Shown: positions 22,583-34,690 of the stretch, in pieces | Layout: each line of letters opens with the position of its first letter | Position numbering within the stretch: the stretch's first letter is position 1 | Assembly (NCBI RefSeq): GCF_964656455.1 | Contig: NC_135719.1 | Coordinates: forward strand, 6,303,163-6,367,162 | Origin: Halichoerus grypus | Taxonomy: Eukaryota; Chordata; Mammalia; Carnivora; Phocidae | DNA length: 64,000 nucleotides | Direction of reading: 5' to 3' | Made by a program: the position numbers and the translations under genes | Notes under the pieces: generated by a model | What the model was told of the DNA's origin: nothing | Seen by the model: the letters and a program-made list of their open reading frames with translations, nothing else | Database searches by the model: none

Positions 22583-22854
22583 CTAAGTGCTTAGGCTACA
22601 GGAGAGACAAGATTGCAAGGGTCTGTATTTATCACCTTCAAAGACATTGGGGAACCCATGTGACCTCCTGGGGGTTCGGTGACCTGTCTACGGAAAGGAG
22701 CTGGTGTCTTTCCACAGTCCGGGCCCCTCCTTGGCTGTTTGGTTAAAGCATGAGGAGACCAACTGGTGTCGGTTTTTTCTTTTCTGAGGGAGGAGGGACC
22801 TTGTTTTTTGAAAATGCAAAGTGACAGTAACATTGTCATTAAAGGCATTTGTTG

Positions 22855-23062
22855 TTAAAATAATAATAGCTCTCACTCGTGGATACATTGACAGCGTCTC
22901 AGGCACCCGACCAAGCACAACACCTTCTTTTTTCCTCACAAAGAGCTCATGAGATTGATTTTCAAGCCCATTTTACAGATGAGGAAATGGAGATTTGGCA
23001 AAAGTCAACCGGTTAGTAAGGGAGGGAGTCAGGCTTTGAACACAACACTCCAAGGGCTTCAC
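22855..23062 (-). repeat. MIR SINE
   Basis: Reverse core CATTTTACAGATGAGGAAAT, GGTTAGTAAGGGAGGGAGTC; starts with AATAATAATAGC. Confidence 0.85.
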
Positions 23063-23194
23063 CTTCACCTTCACCCCCCACCCTCTAATTCCTTTCTGCC
23101 TCTGGGTGACCAGGAAGGCAAGAGAATCTCTGTGGACTGTGATTTGGGAGGAATTTTCAGCAACTAGCTTAGGAACAAAGCTAGAATGTTGGTA

Positions 23195-23385
23195 GTTTAG
23201 TCAAGCACACGGAGTCTAAACCAAAGGCACGGGGACCTCTTTCTAGCTTTGACACTGAAGGTAGTTTAATGCCTTCACACCTTAATTTCCGCTTCTGTAA
23301 AAGGGGGCTAATAACAAGACCGATGATCTCCTTTAGCTGGGAGGACTAAATGAGCCACTGTATATAAATAATAAAGCATTATTCC
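23195..23385 (+). repeat. MIR SINE
   Basis: CACCTTAATTTCCGCTTCTG, GATGATCTCCTTTAGCTGGG and GGACTAAATGAGCCACTG. Confidence 0.7.
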
Positions 23386-23394
23386 CTCCCCTCA

Positions 23395-23560
23395 GTCTAC
23401 CACAGAGTAGTACTTAGTAGAATTTAACTCACTGCCCTTTGCAAACCGCTGCCTTAAATTTTCTTATTCTACCCATCCACGAGTTGGGAACCTCAGCTAT
23501 TAGGAGGAAAAACAGCAGTTTGTCCAAGATGACACAATAACCCAGGGAGAATCAGATTAG
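23395..23560 (-). repeat. probable MIR fragment
   Basis: Weak reverse match: GAGTTGGGAACCTCAG, then GTTTGTCCAAGATGACACAA. Confidence 0.4.
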
Positions 23561-24999
23561 CTCTAATCTGGCCAGAAGTTCCCGCGAGGAAGAGGAGAGT
23601 TTGCGGATGGTTTTGCAGGAAAACGTTTGTTTCCCTTTTTAAAAAGGATGTAAACATCTTGCCAGGCTCATCTGACAGCCTGTCAGTGATGAATCATCGG
23701 CAGCATGAAAACATACACTAGGTAGGTCACAGTCTCCAATTTTAGTCAACTTCCTGGTGGCCCCGCTGAGGCCTTGCAGGAGGGCCCAAGGTTTGATGCA
23801 GTGCCCAAAACTCTATCCCCTCCAGGCCCTCGGGACCCAGCCAAATGGAGAGCGGAGCCTTACAGAAGTGGAGGGGTTCCCTTCTGACATTTCTTCTTTT
23901 TTAAATTTTAAAGCAACTTGCATAGAATTTTTTTTTTTTTCTTTTAATACCAGGACCTCTCCCTGCAGGCTCTTGCTTGTGAATGAGACCTCTTCTGTCA
24001 TGGAGCAGAGGGGAAGAGTTCCCTGGGAGATGGTATCTCAGTTTGAGCCAATGTTTAAAAAAATCTCAGTCGTCAATGCTTTTCAAATTTATGCGTGTTT
24101 GATTTTTTATTAATTAATCCAGAAGCTATTTCATTTCTTGAGTGCCTACTAAGCACTTGGCAGTGCAGCTGAAGGTGTTAGGAGGAGAAGCGATGTGGGG
24201 GAAATCTGGGCCGACCTCCTGGAGAAGGAGGCCCTTGCACTCTTGGAGGCAGAAACTTCAGCATGAGTAAAATCCCACAGGTGAGAAATTTGGAGACTAC
24301 ACAAAGAAGATGGGAAGGAACCCAGAGGGGAGCAATGTGGCTTCAAGGAGAAGGCCATCTCCCCCTTTTTAATTTGCTACTTCTAATTTGCCATGAATTT
24401 AGAAACCAAATATCAGGGATGTTAGAACTGTTTGTAAAATAAAGCACGAGGACATAAACGACCTCCGAGTGAGCATCTGAGAGTGGAAGGCAGGAATGGA
24501 GGACAGGGTTTGGACCACTCAGAAGCAGCTGTGTGTGCCGGCTCAGCTGGGCAGTGTCTTGGGGGAGGTACAAGCTAACACCTGTCCCCACGCAGAATCC
24601 AGGAGCTAGGCACACTCGAACAGAAAGAGGTCCTATGCACAGAGACAAGTGCCTGTTATGGCCCCTTGCACGGCCACTAAATCACAGCCCACCCCCCTTC
24701 ACCCCTGCTACCACCCTTTGGCCCAGGGCTTTAATTTTGGTGCTAGAGATGGGGGCGAGGAGGAGTGCCCACAGCTGATTCTCCTTAGAGAGCTGAGCAA
24801 CACACTCTCTCTCTCCCTCCCCCTCTCCCCTCCAACTCTCCAGGAGGAGCCTCAGGGCCTGGGGAGCTAGATTCTAACCCGCGGCTCCTCGGGCCAGAAT
24901 CTGAGAGGAGTCGAGGGAGGGCCAGAGCCAGAGTTAGCAGGGCAGAAAGTGGAGACCAAGAGGCTAACGGACGATGGATGAGCTAGACGCCCTTGGGAA
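23561..24999. other. unique DNA with enhancer-like core
   Basis: Holds the palindrome cluster at 23647-23698. From 24100 on nothing specific apart from poly-T and TTAATTAATCC near 24110. No exon pair. Confidence 0.4.
23647..23698. promoter_or_regulatory. cluster of short palindromes, enhancer-like core
   Basis: Three perfect inverted repeats occur in 52 bp: GATGT-AA-ACATC (contains the forkhead motif TGTAAACA), CTGACAG-C-CTGTCAG (paired MEIS/TGIF TGACAG sites) and GATGA-A-TCATC (PBX-like). The surroundings are unique, non-repetitive and AT-richer. Confidence 0.45.
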
Positions 25000-26300
25000 A
25001 GGCCGGCCACCTCACCAGGCCGTCATAGGGCGCCCTTGCTCTGTGCCCTGTCCCCCGCCCCAGGCCTAGTACCCCCCAGAGCCCTGGAGTGGAGCGCGCC
25101 CCCCGGAGGCCCAGTGGGGCTGCCCAGTCTCCCCGCCGTTTTGCAGCTCACCGCCCTCCGCGCCGTTCCTCCCGGTCGCACAGTCCGGGGCGGGGGGCGG
25201 GGCACGAGGGGTGTGGGTGCACCCCGCCAAGGGTTCTTACCTCAGCGCGAGCATCCGTCCGACCAAGCTCGGTTTGCTGCTGGGACTGCGGGGCTGGGGA
25301 GGCTCCCACGGACGCGGCTCGCGCCTCCCCCCCCCCCACCCCCGCCCCGAGCCCCCAGACCCTACGTTGGCCCCGAGCGAGGGCGCCGGGACCAGGGGAC
25401 AGGCGCCGCGCGGGCGGGAGGAGGCGGCTGCTGTGGGGCGCGGTGGGGCGGGGCGGGGGCGTCTGCCGGGCCCCGCCCGGAGGGGACTTGGGAGCGATTA
25501 TCTTGAAGAACAAAGGCAGCCGGGGAAGGCTCGGAGCCCCCCGGGCCTGGCCCTGAACTTGAACTTGTACTTGACACTTCGTCCGGAAGGTGGCGAGGGA
25601 ACCCATCTGAGCTAGGACGGGTGCTCAGCCGTTCACCTCACGTCCCGGGGAGGGGGCGAGCCCGTCCCCCTCGGCGCGGGGTGGGAGCTTGGCATCCCCA
25701 GGTGCCCCCGGGCCCGGTGCGCCCCAAAGTGCCTTGGACACGAGGGCCCTGGCGTCCCCGCGTCCCCTGGGAGAGTCGGGGTGCGGACGAGGCCTCTGGG
25801 TCTCCGGCTGGGAGCAGTGGGCCGGGGCCCTGCGCACCGCCCCCCCCCACTCCCACCCCACTGTGGGCCCGGGCCGCAGCCGTGGCTGTGCGGGGCTGGC
25901 CGGATTCTCTGCACGTCGCGTCGGCGGCCGCTATTCAGCCGCTAATTGAACGTTAATGGCAGGTGCGGATGAGGTCACCGGAGCTGGCTTTTCTCACACA
26001 TTTTTCATGCAAATTCGCGAAACTCTAAACAAATTTAAATAAAAAGCTCTTTGTGCCGCGCGCGCCCCTCCGTCCTCTCCCTCCCGCCCGGGGTCCTGGC
26101 TCCTCCCGGGGCCCTGAGGCCCGAGGGGGGAGCCGGGCGCCCCGGGGAGCGCCGCCTGCCGGCCAGTGGTGCACACCCCGCCGCGCCGCCCGTGGCCCAA
26201 GGCGCCCCGGCTGCCGGCTGCCGTGGGGCGGCTGTGAGAGACGTTTCCCTGGCGTCGTGGGGCAGGGCGAGGCCGGCGGTGCGCGCGACCCTCAGGGAGG
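25000..26300. promoter_or_regulatory. CpG island at 25-26.3 kb
   Basis: CpG-dense with an AT-rich notch at 25930-26045, where an octamer ATGCAAAT (26007-26014) and TAAT-type sites lie. A minus-strand donor CTGAG|GTAAGAACC ends an exon at 25241, so a minus-strand first exon could start within the island. A MIR element begins directly at its right edge. Confidence 0.7.
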
Positions 26301-26555
26301 CAGTGTGGCCAGTGGTTAAGTGCCTGGCATCTGGACAGGCGTTCGTGCGGGCATCCTGGCTACACCCACACCTGCACCCATGGGCCACCTTGGTCACCTT
26401 ACTTGGCCTCACTCTCTCTGTTGGTGAAATGGGAAGTAAGACAGTGCCCAGTTACGCGTATGCAGGTCTGAGGCTTAAACCATGATTTAGGACATGAACC
26501 AGCACTTAGACTAGTGCCTGGCTCCAGAAAGTGTTGATTATTATCTGGGCTCCAA
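26300..26555 (+). repeat. MIR SINE abutting a CpG island
   Basis: GTGGCCAGTGGTTAAGTGCC at the start, CTTACTTGGCCTCACTCTC, and GACTAGTGCCTGGCTCCAG with ATTATTAT-type end. Confidence 0.85.
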
Positions 26556-26659
26556 GGACCTCGTGAAAATGAATGCCGTGATTTTGCATGGAATCACTTG
26601 TCAGGGGCTTTCAGGAGATTTAGGACCCCCTGCATCCCATTCTGGTCACAGGTAAGAGA

Positions 26660-26805
26660 TCAGGAGCCCAACTCCACTGCTTCTCTCACTGTGTATGGCT
26701 CAGCTCTCAGCTGTGTGGCTTTGCCCCTTAGCCTCTGTTTCCTAGTTTGTAAAATGGGACTAAGTCTCGTGGAGTCGTTGTGAGGATTAAATGAGAAACA
26801 CTCTT
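26660..26805 (+). repeat. MIR SINE
   Basis: TTTCCTAGTTTGTAAAATGG and GTTGTGAGGATTAAATGAG. Confidence 0.85.
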
Positions 26806-27889
26806 GGCGGGCGATTTAGGAGGAGCTTAGGAGCTTGGAACCTGGCAGTACACCTTGTTGCCACCCTCAAGGCTAGAGGCAGGCCCTGGGCCAGCCAGCA
26901 GCCTTCATCCTCTTCCCCAAAGGACCCTAGCCCAGGTCAGGGAGACAGACTTTCCAAGACCTTGCTCCACTCTTCCCATCTACGCCAGGTCCCCTCCACA
27001 CCCCCCCACACCATACATTTTCCTTGCTAGTGGCTAAGTCATACCTTCCTCATTCATGTCCTCTCAGAAAAACTGACCAGAGACAGGAATATTGCAGAGA
27101 AATATCATTCATTGTGGGCTGGGAAGACAGAGTCAGGGGGTTCACAGGATAGCAGGAGACCCCTCCCAGAATTTGTCCTAGTCTTCCCTCAGGACCATTC
27201 AGGGGGACCCAGTGGTTTAAGCTGCCTGGGTGAGGCCTCTCCTCTCCCATTTCTGCGTCTGCACCTTCAGCTTTCCCTTAGCCTCCCATCAGGCCAGCCT
27301 CTGGGAAGCACAGGGGCAAGCCTGGGAGTGTCCTTGTGTTCTTGCTAGGCCCCTTCCGGTCAAGGAAGAAGCAGCATCTTCAGGAGTGCAGATGACCGGC
27401 AGCCAGGGGACTGGGAGGCTGTCGCATCTAATTGACCCTCAGACCTCCCGCACTCCCACTTCTACCAGGTGGAGACCCTGGACCTTCCCGAGGACTCTGC
27501 TCCAGCTCTCCAGTGCTCACTTAGGCTTGTCTTGACCAGCTGGGCAGCATCTTTGCCTCCAGGCCACCACCTCCAGGGAGCCCATCTGGACAATCCTACT
27601 GCCCCCGGACAACTCTGGAGGAGAGGCTATACTACCAGACAAGACAAAAGCTCCAGTTGTGAAAGGCTCTATAGTCCGCCCTCCCCATTCCCCACTCCGT
27701 TGCCCAGGCTGGGGCTGGGCACCCTGCAGGAGATAGATGGCATTAGGTGAAACTGGGGGAGGACCTCAGGCAAAGGACCATTTGTGGTGACCTTGCAGAA
27801 GAGGGGTGAATGTATGTGTGGGGATTGGCAAGGAGGCCTTGCAGCTTTGGGGACCTCCTTTATGTGCCCAGTCCAAACAGGATTGCTTT
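26806..27889. other. unique non-coding DNA, nothing recognised
   Basis: Moderate GC; no island, repeat or splice pair stands out. Confidence 0.45.
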
Positions 27890-28065
27890 GGGGTTAGGAA
27901 TACAGACTTTAGAGTCAAAGAGACTTGGTTTTGAACCTCAGTTATGGCCCTCATTGTGTGTGTGGCTTGGGACCTATAACTTAACTTTTCTGTGCCTCAT
28001 CGTCCTCATCCCTAAAATGAATGTGCCAATAATACTTGCAGCCCACAGAGTTACGAGGAGTCACC
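27890..28065 (+). repeat. MIR SINE
   Basis: ACTTGGTTTTGAACCTCAG, TTTCTGTGCCTCATCGTCC, ACAGAGTTACGAGGAG. Confidence 0.75.
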
Positions 28066-28744
28066 ACTTTTCATGTGGGCATTCTTAATGCTGCTTTCCT
28101 CCTCTCTCTGCTGGCCCCACAGCTGATTTGGGGTGACCATTGCTACCACCCAGGCCCCAGGGACCCCTGTGGGGTTTCCACACCTGCTCAGTCTGGGTCA
28201 GCAGTGCCTGTTCTCCCTGCCCCTCTCGGCCACAGCAGGTGGGGGTGGGGCTGGTGCCCCGGAGAGGCCGGCCCCAGCCTGCAGTGGGTATAGCCCACCC
28301 CGAGCTGCCTCCTCAGAGACACTTGCTGGTCCACTTACTTTTGGGGGGGGAGGGGCATGGGCGAAGCAGATAGAGGAGGCGATTGGCACTGGGCACCCGC
28401 GGACGATGATGTCTCTCTCATGAAACATGCTGCTTATGCAAATTGGGCCTTTCACAGCCCCGTCCATTCTCCCTGCTGGCCCAAGCCCAACCAGCCCCCC
28501 AGCACGATGATACCTCTGCTGGGTAGCAGGGGCAGTGGGTGGGGGCACCTTCTCCCCAACCCTGGGCCCCAGCCCAGCCCCACGACTGGACTGGTTGGGG
28601 TGGGGGGGGAGGTGGCTAGGTTGGAGCTTCCAAGGTCTTCTCCCAAAAAGGCAGCTCTGGAAGGCAGAGGGGTAAGGTCTATTCCCAGTGAAACAGGGAA
28701 CCCCCCCCAACCCCCACCCTGCTGAGGAGCTCAGACAAACCCAT
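28066..28744. other. unique DNA with an octamer-bearing core
   Basis: 28405-28450 is AT-richer and contains ATGCAAAT at 28436-28443, flanked by C- and G-rich tracts. Not a repeat that I know. Confidence 0.35.
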
Positions 28745-28865
28745 CAACTACTCTTCCATATGGTGAAATTGGAATGATATCCACCGAGGCAAGACCCAGA
28801 GATACTAAGCCTGGCACTTAGTAGGCTTTTAATTAACCATAGTAGCCATGATGATGATGATTATG
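28745..28865 (+). repeat. MIR 3' fragment
   Basis: CCTGGCACTTAGTAGGCTTT followed by a GATGATGATGATTAT tail. Confidence 0.6.
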
Positions 28866-28974
28866 CGCTTCTTAGGCCTGAAAATGGCCAATGGCAGAGT
28901 TTCTGGGATGTTTTTTTCCTGCAACATCACCACCATCCTCTTGGAGCTCTTACCCTAAGTTGGTTAATAGAAGT

Positions 28975-29565
28975 TAAGCCCATTATATTAAATAGCGTCT
29001 TTAAATTTTTCAATGACAGTATTGCACGAGCATGGAAAGAACATGTAACAGTACAGAAGAAGGAATCCGTCCATCCCCACTCCCCAGAGACAGCCTTCCA
29101 ATACATATTTCCAGAAACTCTTCAGATATAAGCATACTTAGGACTGACTTTTAAATACACATAAATAAGATCATACTCTATTGCCTGTTCTGCAATTTAT
29201 TCTCTTTATGCAACGGTATACACTGGCCAGCCTTCCATATCAGCTTACAGAGAGATCTACCACAGTGATTTTTGCAGCTGCATAATATTTCACCGTATGA
29301 ATGGACCATAGCTTCATTTCCATGTTCTTACATTTTTAAAAAGAAAATGCTCTGACGAACATCCTTGTACATACTTCTTTGGAAATTTTTACATATATAA
29401 CCATCGAGTAAATTCCTAGCAGTGCAGTTTGTTTGTCACTAAGTATGTAGGTCTTTTACATTCTGATACAGCCGCATTACAGAATATACTGTATGTTTTA
29501 CATTCTCCAGCCAACAGTGTTTGAGAGTGTCTTAAAATAGACACATGATGGTAGAGAAAGGCACC
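28975..29565 (+). repeat. ancient LINE-1-like (L1M) 3' fragment
   Basis: Recognised phrases: GCTGCATAATATTTCACCGT, ATGAATGGACCATAGCTTC, ACGAACATCCTTGTACATAC, GTAAATTCCTAGCAGTGCAG, CCAGCCAACAGTGTTTGAGA. AT-rich and heavily diverged. Confidence 0.65.
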
Positions 29566-31044
29566 AAAATAGCCAGTTGTGTGAGATCCAGGCTCTGGAG
29601 GCAACTAAGGAGCCCTCTGAGAATGGGCCTGTTGTCCCGAGGGCAGTGGGCAGTGGCTTGGTCCTGTCTGGGCTTGTGCGTGCTGGTGGCCCAGGGGTAA
29701 CCCTGAGTCAGAGGGGAGTGGGGCCCACAAGGGTGCTGGGAGCAGAGGGCGGGCCAGCATGGCTAGAGTCCCGCCTGAATGGTTTCCTGTGGCCATTGTC
29801 TCTGCCCTGCCTGGTCTCCTTGGGGGGAGTTTATTTAGGGGCTTCTGGAGAGGGGGTTGGGCAGGAGGCCGAGGAGGGTGTAGTCCTCACCAAAGGCACC
29901 CAGGAATGTGTCACAGGAGGGAAAGAGGAAGGGGGGGATCCCATCCCTGGGAGAGACAGGACGTCAAGAACCCCTGACTAATGAATAGTGAGCTTGCCCT
30001 TGAACCTCACTGGGCTTCGCCATTCTCAGGCACAGAACAAGAGCCGAGACACGTCTGAGCCCAGCTGCACGGGGACGGCGGCGGTTCATCTCAGACACTT
30101 TGACAGGCCGGGCCTTTTCCCTGCATAGCTCAGATCTGCCTCCCGGCTCCCGTGGCAACAGCACAGCGGCATGGCTCCCAGGTCCAGGCCCTGCCTGCTG
30201 TGAGCAGGAGGGGGGAGGAAGAGGAGCACCAAGGGGAGGACAGCTGGGGAGAGGGAGTCGTTAACTCCTAGAAGGCTGGAGCCCCTTGCTTTGGCAACCT
30301 CCCAGCATGCTGCCCTCGCTCCTCCGGGGTGGAAATATGGATGGCAAAGAGCGGCCGTTTGCCGGAGGCCCGGCCAGAGGCCCTCAGACCTGGGACAGGC
30401 ACACGGTGTGCCAAGGGCAGAAATGGGAGCCCACAGGCCAAAGGCCAAGGCCCCTCCCTGCGGGATGGTCGGGGTAGGTCTCCCCAGGTCCTTTGCCAAG
30501 TCCCAGATGGGCAGGGATGGGAGCGGAGCTTGAGCCTCTGCCCACGGCCGCCTCCTCCATCCAGGCCCCTGACCGCTGCAGCCTCAGGACGGTGACTCCT
30601 GCATCTTCCCTTTCTGCTCGGCTTTTCCCCGGCTGATGACCTCCCGTGTCCTGGAGTGGCGTGGCTCTGGATTCCAATCCTGTGACCTCGGCAAGACCCA
30701 CCGTTCCTCTCTGTCTCCATCTTCAGAGAAGCTGAAAAGAGGCTGTCCTATCACACTTCCCAGGACAATCTAAAGATAAGAGAATAACATGTGAGAAGGA
30801 GCTTTGCGCTCTGGGGAGGAAGGTGTCCTATAAATCTCATTCAGGTATTATTAGGGCTGAAAGTAGGTATTTCTGCTCCCTGGGGCTAGGGGGAGGAGCT
30901 CCCCCGAGATTGTTCCAGAACCTCCCCAGCACAGCAGGCCTGAAACTCAAAGGCAAGAGGTCAGGAAAGAACGGTTTATGTCTGTGGCCTCTGGAACCCC
31001 CGGGTTCAGATGGCACTGGGAGCTGAGAGTAACCATATAATTTC
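29566..31044. other. unique GC-moderate DNA
   Basis: No island or repeat. A partial RFX half-site (GTGGCAAC) lies at 30152. A minus-strand acceptor at 30731 has no convincing donor. Confidence 0.4.
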
Positions 31045-31215
31045 AAGGTGTTTTACCTGTAGTATTTCTAGGCCTCACTGCAACGTGATGAAAAAGGTGT
31101 GGTTATTCTCATTGTAGAAATAAGAAAACAGGCTCAGAGAGGTAAAGGGCTGGCCCCAGGTCACACTGGCCATCAAAGGCCTTGAGCCCACATTCACCTG
31201 ACTCCATGGCCCACA
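31045..31215 (-). repeat. MIR SINE
   Basis: CTCATTGTAGAAATAAGAAA, GAGAGGTAAAGGGCTGGCCC and CAGGTCACACTGGCCATC. Confidence 0.75.
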
Positions 31216-32439
31216 TTTATGCCCACACCACGGCAGAGCCACCTGGCCGGGGATGCTGGGGAGAGGGGCTGGGCTCTGAGAAGTAGCCTTTCCCCCAAGC
31301 TTTGCTTCTAGGGGCTTAGAGCTTCCGGGTCTAAAGGCCCTGGCCCAAGGAAGTAGGGTGGGGCGAGCCCCAGGGGGAACACTGCAAGGCCGGCCTGAGG
31401 GCCAGCCGGTGGCAAACAGAGCCACCAGGGTAAACACTCATCAGAGAAAAGAGAAACAGCAGAGAAGGCTCCAGATCAGAGGCTGGGAGCAAACTCGGCT
31501 AAGATGCGCTCTCCTGCCTACGTCTTGCTCCAGGGCAGGTCACCGCCCAGCTTCATATCACTTGCCAGCACTGAGATGGGTTTTCATGTTTGTAGCCTCT
31601 GGGTGAAGGTGCCTCCCTGCATCCCAGGGCAACGTGAAGGGAGCCATGGGGCTGGGTTTCCTGAGAGCCAGGGGGCTGGGAGTACCAACCGACCGTTGGC
31701 AGGTTAACAGAGGAGAGAAAGCAGGAACAACTTCCAGATTATAAAATGTTACAGCCAAGAGGCACATTCAGTGCCATTCTATCCAATGCTCCTTTTCCAG
31801 GTCCAGCACGGGAGCTGGTTCACCCAAGGCTATTCATATTCAGCAGGAAGATGGGCTGGGGTTCAAGTCTCTGACTTTTAGGTGAGTAGGGCTGTGTCTT
31901 CCTAGGCCCTTGTCACTCTACCAGGCCACCTTGGGCCCTCAAAGGCAAGGATTTCACCCAATGAGGCAAGGGCCCGAAGCTGGGAAGGACCTCAGCTCAC
32001 TGCCCTGTGTTGCTGGGTCCTCTGCCAGGTGGGGCACGGGGCCCCATGCCAGGCCGACCTGAGCTGCTCAGAATGCAAAAGAGATCCAGGGACCCCACAT
32101 CCTCCAACCTCGTCAGGAACTGCCCTCGAGGGAAGTCTGCGTGCTTGCTGATGAACAGACACGTGTCGGGACAGAAAAACACAAAGACAAATTAACTTAT
32201 TCCCGCCCAGCTGTGCCCTCCTCCCTGGGCTGATGATTTGGGCCAGATGCCACTGTGACTGGCCAGTGCCCGTGGTTAAATATTCTGTATCTCGTCGCTG
32301 TCCTCCTCTCTCAAATCCCAGCTGTATAACTGACCTTGAGAAGCTCAACACCTTCATACCTGCCCCATACCTAACGGGGAAATGGAAGAAGGAAAATGAA
32401 CCCGTGTACTTAACACTCCCCAGAGCAGCTCGGAGCTAG
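31216..32439. other. unique DNA with a candidate plus-strand exon
   Basis: Apart from the 81-nt exon candidate at 31801-31881, nothing specific is seen. Confidence 0.4.
31801..31881 (+). ncRNA. candidate 81-nt exon, plus strand
   Basis: The acceptor CCAATGCTCCTTTTCCAG precedes 31801 and the donor CTTTTAG|GTGAGTAGGG closes the exon at 31881. Both splice sites are good and the length is normal for an internal exon. It lies in otherwise featureless unique sequence on the strand opposite to miR-9-3. It could be a chance pair; only RNA evidence would settle it. Confidence 0.35.
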
Positions 32440-32530
32440 GGATTAGTCTTCCCATTTTACAGATGAGGGTTGAGAGACACGGAGAGTAGGGGGGAGCTGC
32501 TGCACGGGGAGACCAGGAGCAGAGCTCCGA
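32440..32530 (-). repeat. MIR fragment
   Basis: TTCCCATTTTACAGATGAGG core. Confidence 0.6.
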
Positions 32531-34574
32531 TCTGGGCCTCGGCCCACAGCATCTCCTCCCCTGTCTCTCCTCTCCAGCTCAAGGCCCAGGCTGGGTACAC
32601 CCTGGCCTGGTGCGCCAGAAGCCTCCCAACCACGTGGGTTTGTGCTCAGCATCCCTGCCTCAATTTCCCATCTCCCCAGGGTTCTCTCAGGGCAGTTTGG
32701 TCGAAGCTGGTGAGCAGGGGAGGCACGCTGCCCAGCCTACTTCATTAGTTCCAGAACAAATCCCTCTCTTCTGACCAGCCCCGACAGGTTGTCAGAAGAA
32801 GGAATCCCCACCAGTCACAGATGTCCATTTTTACCTGGAAAAGGGAGCCGGAGGACTTGGGAGGCTGGGGTAAGGGTGGGGACAGCTACCGAACAATAAA
32901 ACCCTAGCCAAGCAGACATGGCCGGAGAGCCTCAGTCTTGGGAGTTTTCTTCCTGAGGAACAAAGAAGGTGACACTGGCTGCATGCGGGGCCTGTGCCCG
33001 GCCCTCCACTGGGCACCGCTCATGCTGGGTCCAGCCTCAGGAGGGGGAGCCGCGCTTGGAATGTGATTCCCTGGCTTTGCGTGCCGCTCAGTTAGCGGAG
33101 TGCGACGCCCAAGATCCCCTGTCACCTCCTAAAGCCTCTGCCAGCCCACCCCCCCACACACTGATCACCAGATTAAGGGGCTCAGGGCTACAGCTGAGGC
33201 AGCTAAAACCCAGAGGGGAGGGGAGGGGAGGGGCAGGGAGGGCAGTGGGCAGCCTCCCAAGGCCCTGCCTGCCCTCTCCCCCCCACTCCTACTGTGGGCC
33301 CTATTCTCTGTTCCTGTCATGAGCTCTAATCTCTGTACCCTTCCTCACTGAGCTCCTGCGTACCCGCCCCCCCCACCCAGAGATACCCAGCTGGAGCTCG
33401 GAGCAGCCCAGGAGACTGGCAGAGGGGAGGGACAAGAGAGGTGGAGGGGAACAGCAGTGACGGTGAGGGTACAGGGTGGTGGGGGCTGGCTGGGGCCTCA
33501 CAGGAGGGAAGGATGGGGAGCGCTGGGAGGCAGGCCCAGGGCCTCCCTGCCTGGACGGGCCCCACCAAGGGTAATCCCAGAGGCTCCCTGTGGGACCCTC
33601 TGGCCAGCTGCCGGACTCCAGAGCAAGGCACCTCCAGGCCCCCCACACACCGGAGGAGAGAGCAGGAGGGAGTGCCAGAGACGGGGGAGGCTGGCAAAGG
33701 ACAAGAGGAGGAATTTGGACATTCAAAGCTTTTCCCTAAGACCCCAGCATTTCCTGAAACAAAGTCATCCCAAGTCATTTGAATCACAAACACAGGAAAA
33801 GAAGTTCCCTTCTGTATGCATGCTGTCACCAGATCTGTAAGAAATGAGGTGGGATGGGTCCAGCCGTGGTAAGGACCCCACAGGAAGGAACTGGAGGTTT
33901 TGGCACAGGGCTTTCTAGACTGTGAGCACCCAGGCTCGCCCTTTCCATTACCGGGAAGCAGTGGTGAGAGGGTCGGGCCAGTGGGGCTGAGTGGAGGAAA
34001 GGCCAGGGAGGGCCTGAGAGCCAGACCCCCTGGTCACTGGGTCCTGAGACCCATGCACCTGGACAAGAGGAGAGCCCATGCCCCATGTTCCCCTCCACCT
34101 CTTGACGCTACTGGGAGGAGCCGTGGAGCCCTGGACATTCTGAAGGCAGGATCCAGAAAGTCGTCTGAAGGCTCAGTTCAGCAGGCATCCAGCCCCTTCT
34201 CAGCCCTGTCCCCCATGCCAGGGCCTGCAGGGGGCGAGCAGGACGTGCCCAGGGCCCTGACCAGCAGCTGTTCTCACTCCAGCTTCTCCTTTGCTGCCAC
34301 TGCCAAGCTCCCTTCTGCTGGGTGGGGGCGGGAGGAGAAGGGCTTGGGCTCCTAACAGGGGGGTCTGTGAGGGCCTGGGCAGAGACGTTCTGCCAGCTCC
34401 TGATCCCCCACCCGCTCCACAAACAGAGGCCCACACTCCACTGTCAAGGGAGATGAAATCCTTGCCAATATACCCTTCTTCACCCCTGACCAGAATCCAC
34501 TGGTCCCGTTCCTGGCCTCGTGCTAAACCAGGGAGTGCGACATCAACACAGCTTTGCAGCGACCACGGTCACAG
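32531..34574. other. unique GC-rich DNA
   Basis: Only a G4-prone (GAGGG)n-like run at 33212-33240 stands out. Long overlapping frames on both strands are unrecognised. Confidence 0.4.
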
Positions 34575-34690
34575 ACTTTCTGAGCTAGAAGATTCCTGAG
34601 TTCAACTCGCTCATTTTGCCAGTGAGAGCACTGAGATTCGGGGTGTGGGGGAGAACGGGCCCGCCCGAGGTCACACAGGAAGCCGGGGCA
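34575..34690 (-). repeat. old MIR-like repeat
   Basis: GAGCTAGAAGATTCCTGAG, CTCATTTTGCCAGTGAGAGC and CCGAGGTCACACAGGAAGCC. Confidence 0.5.
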
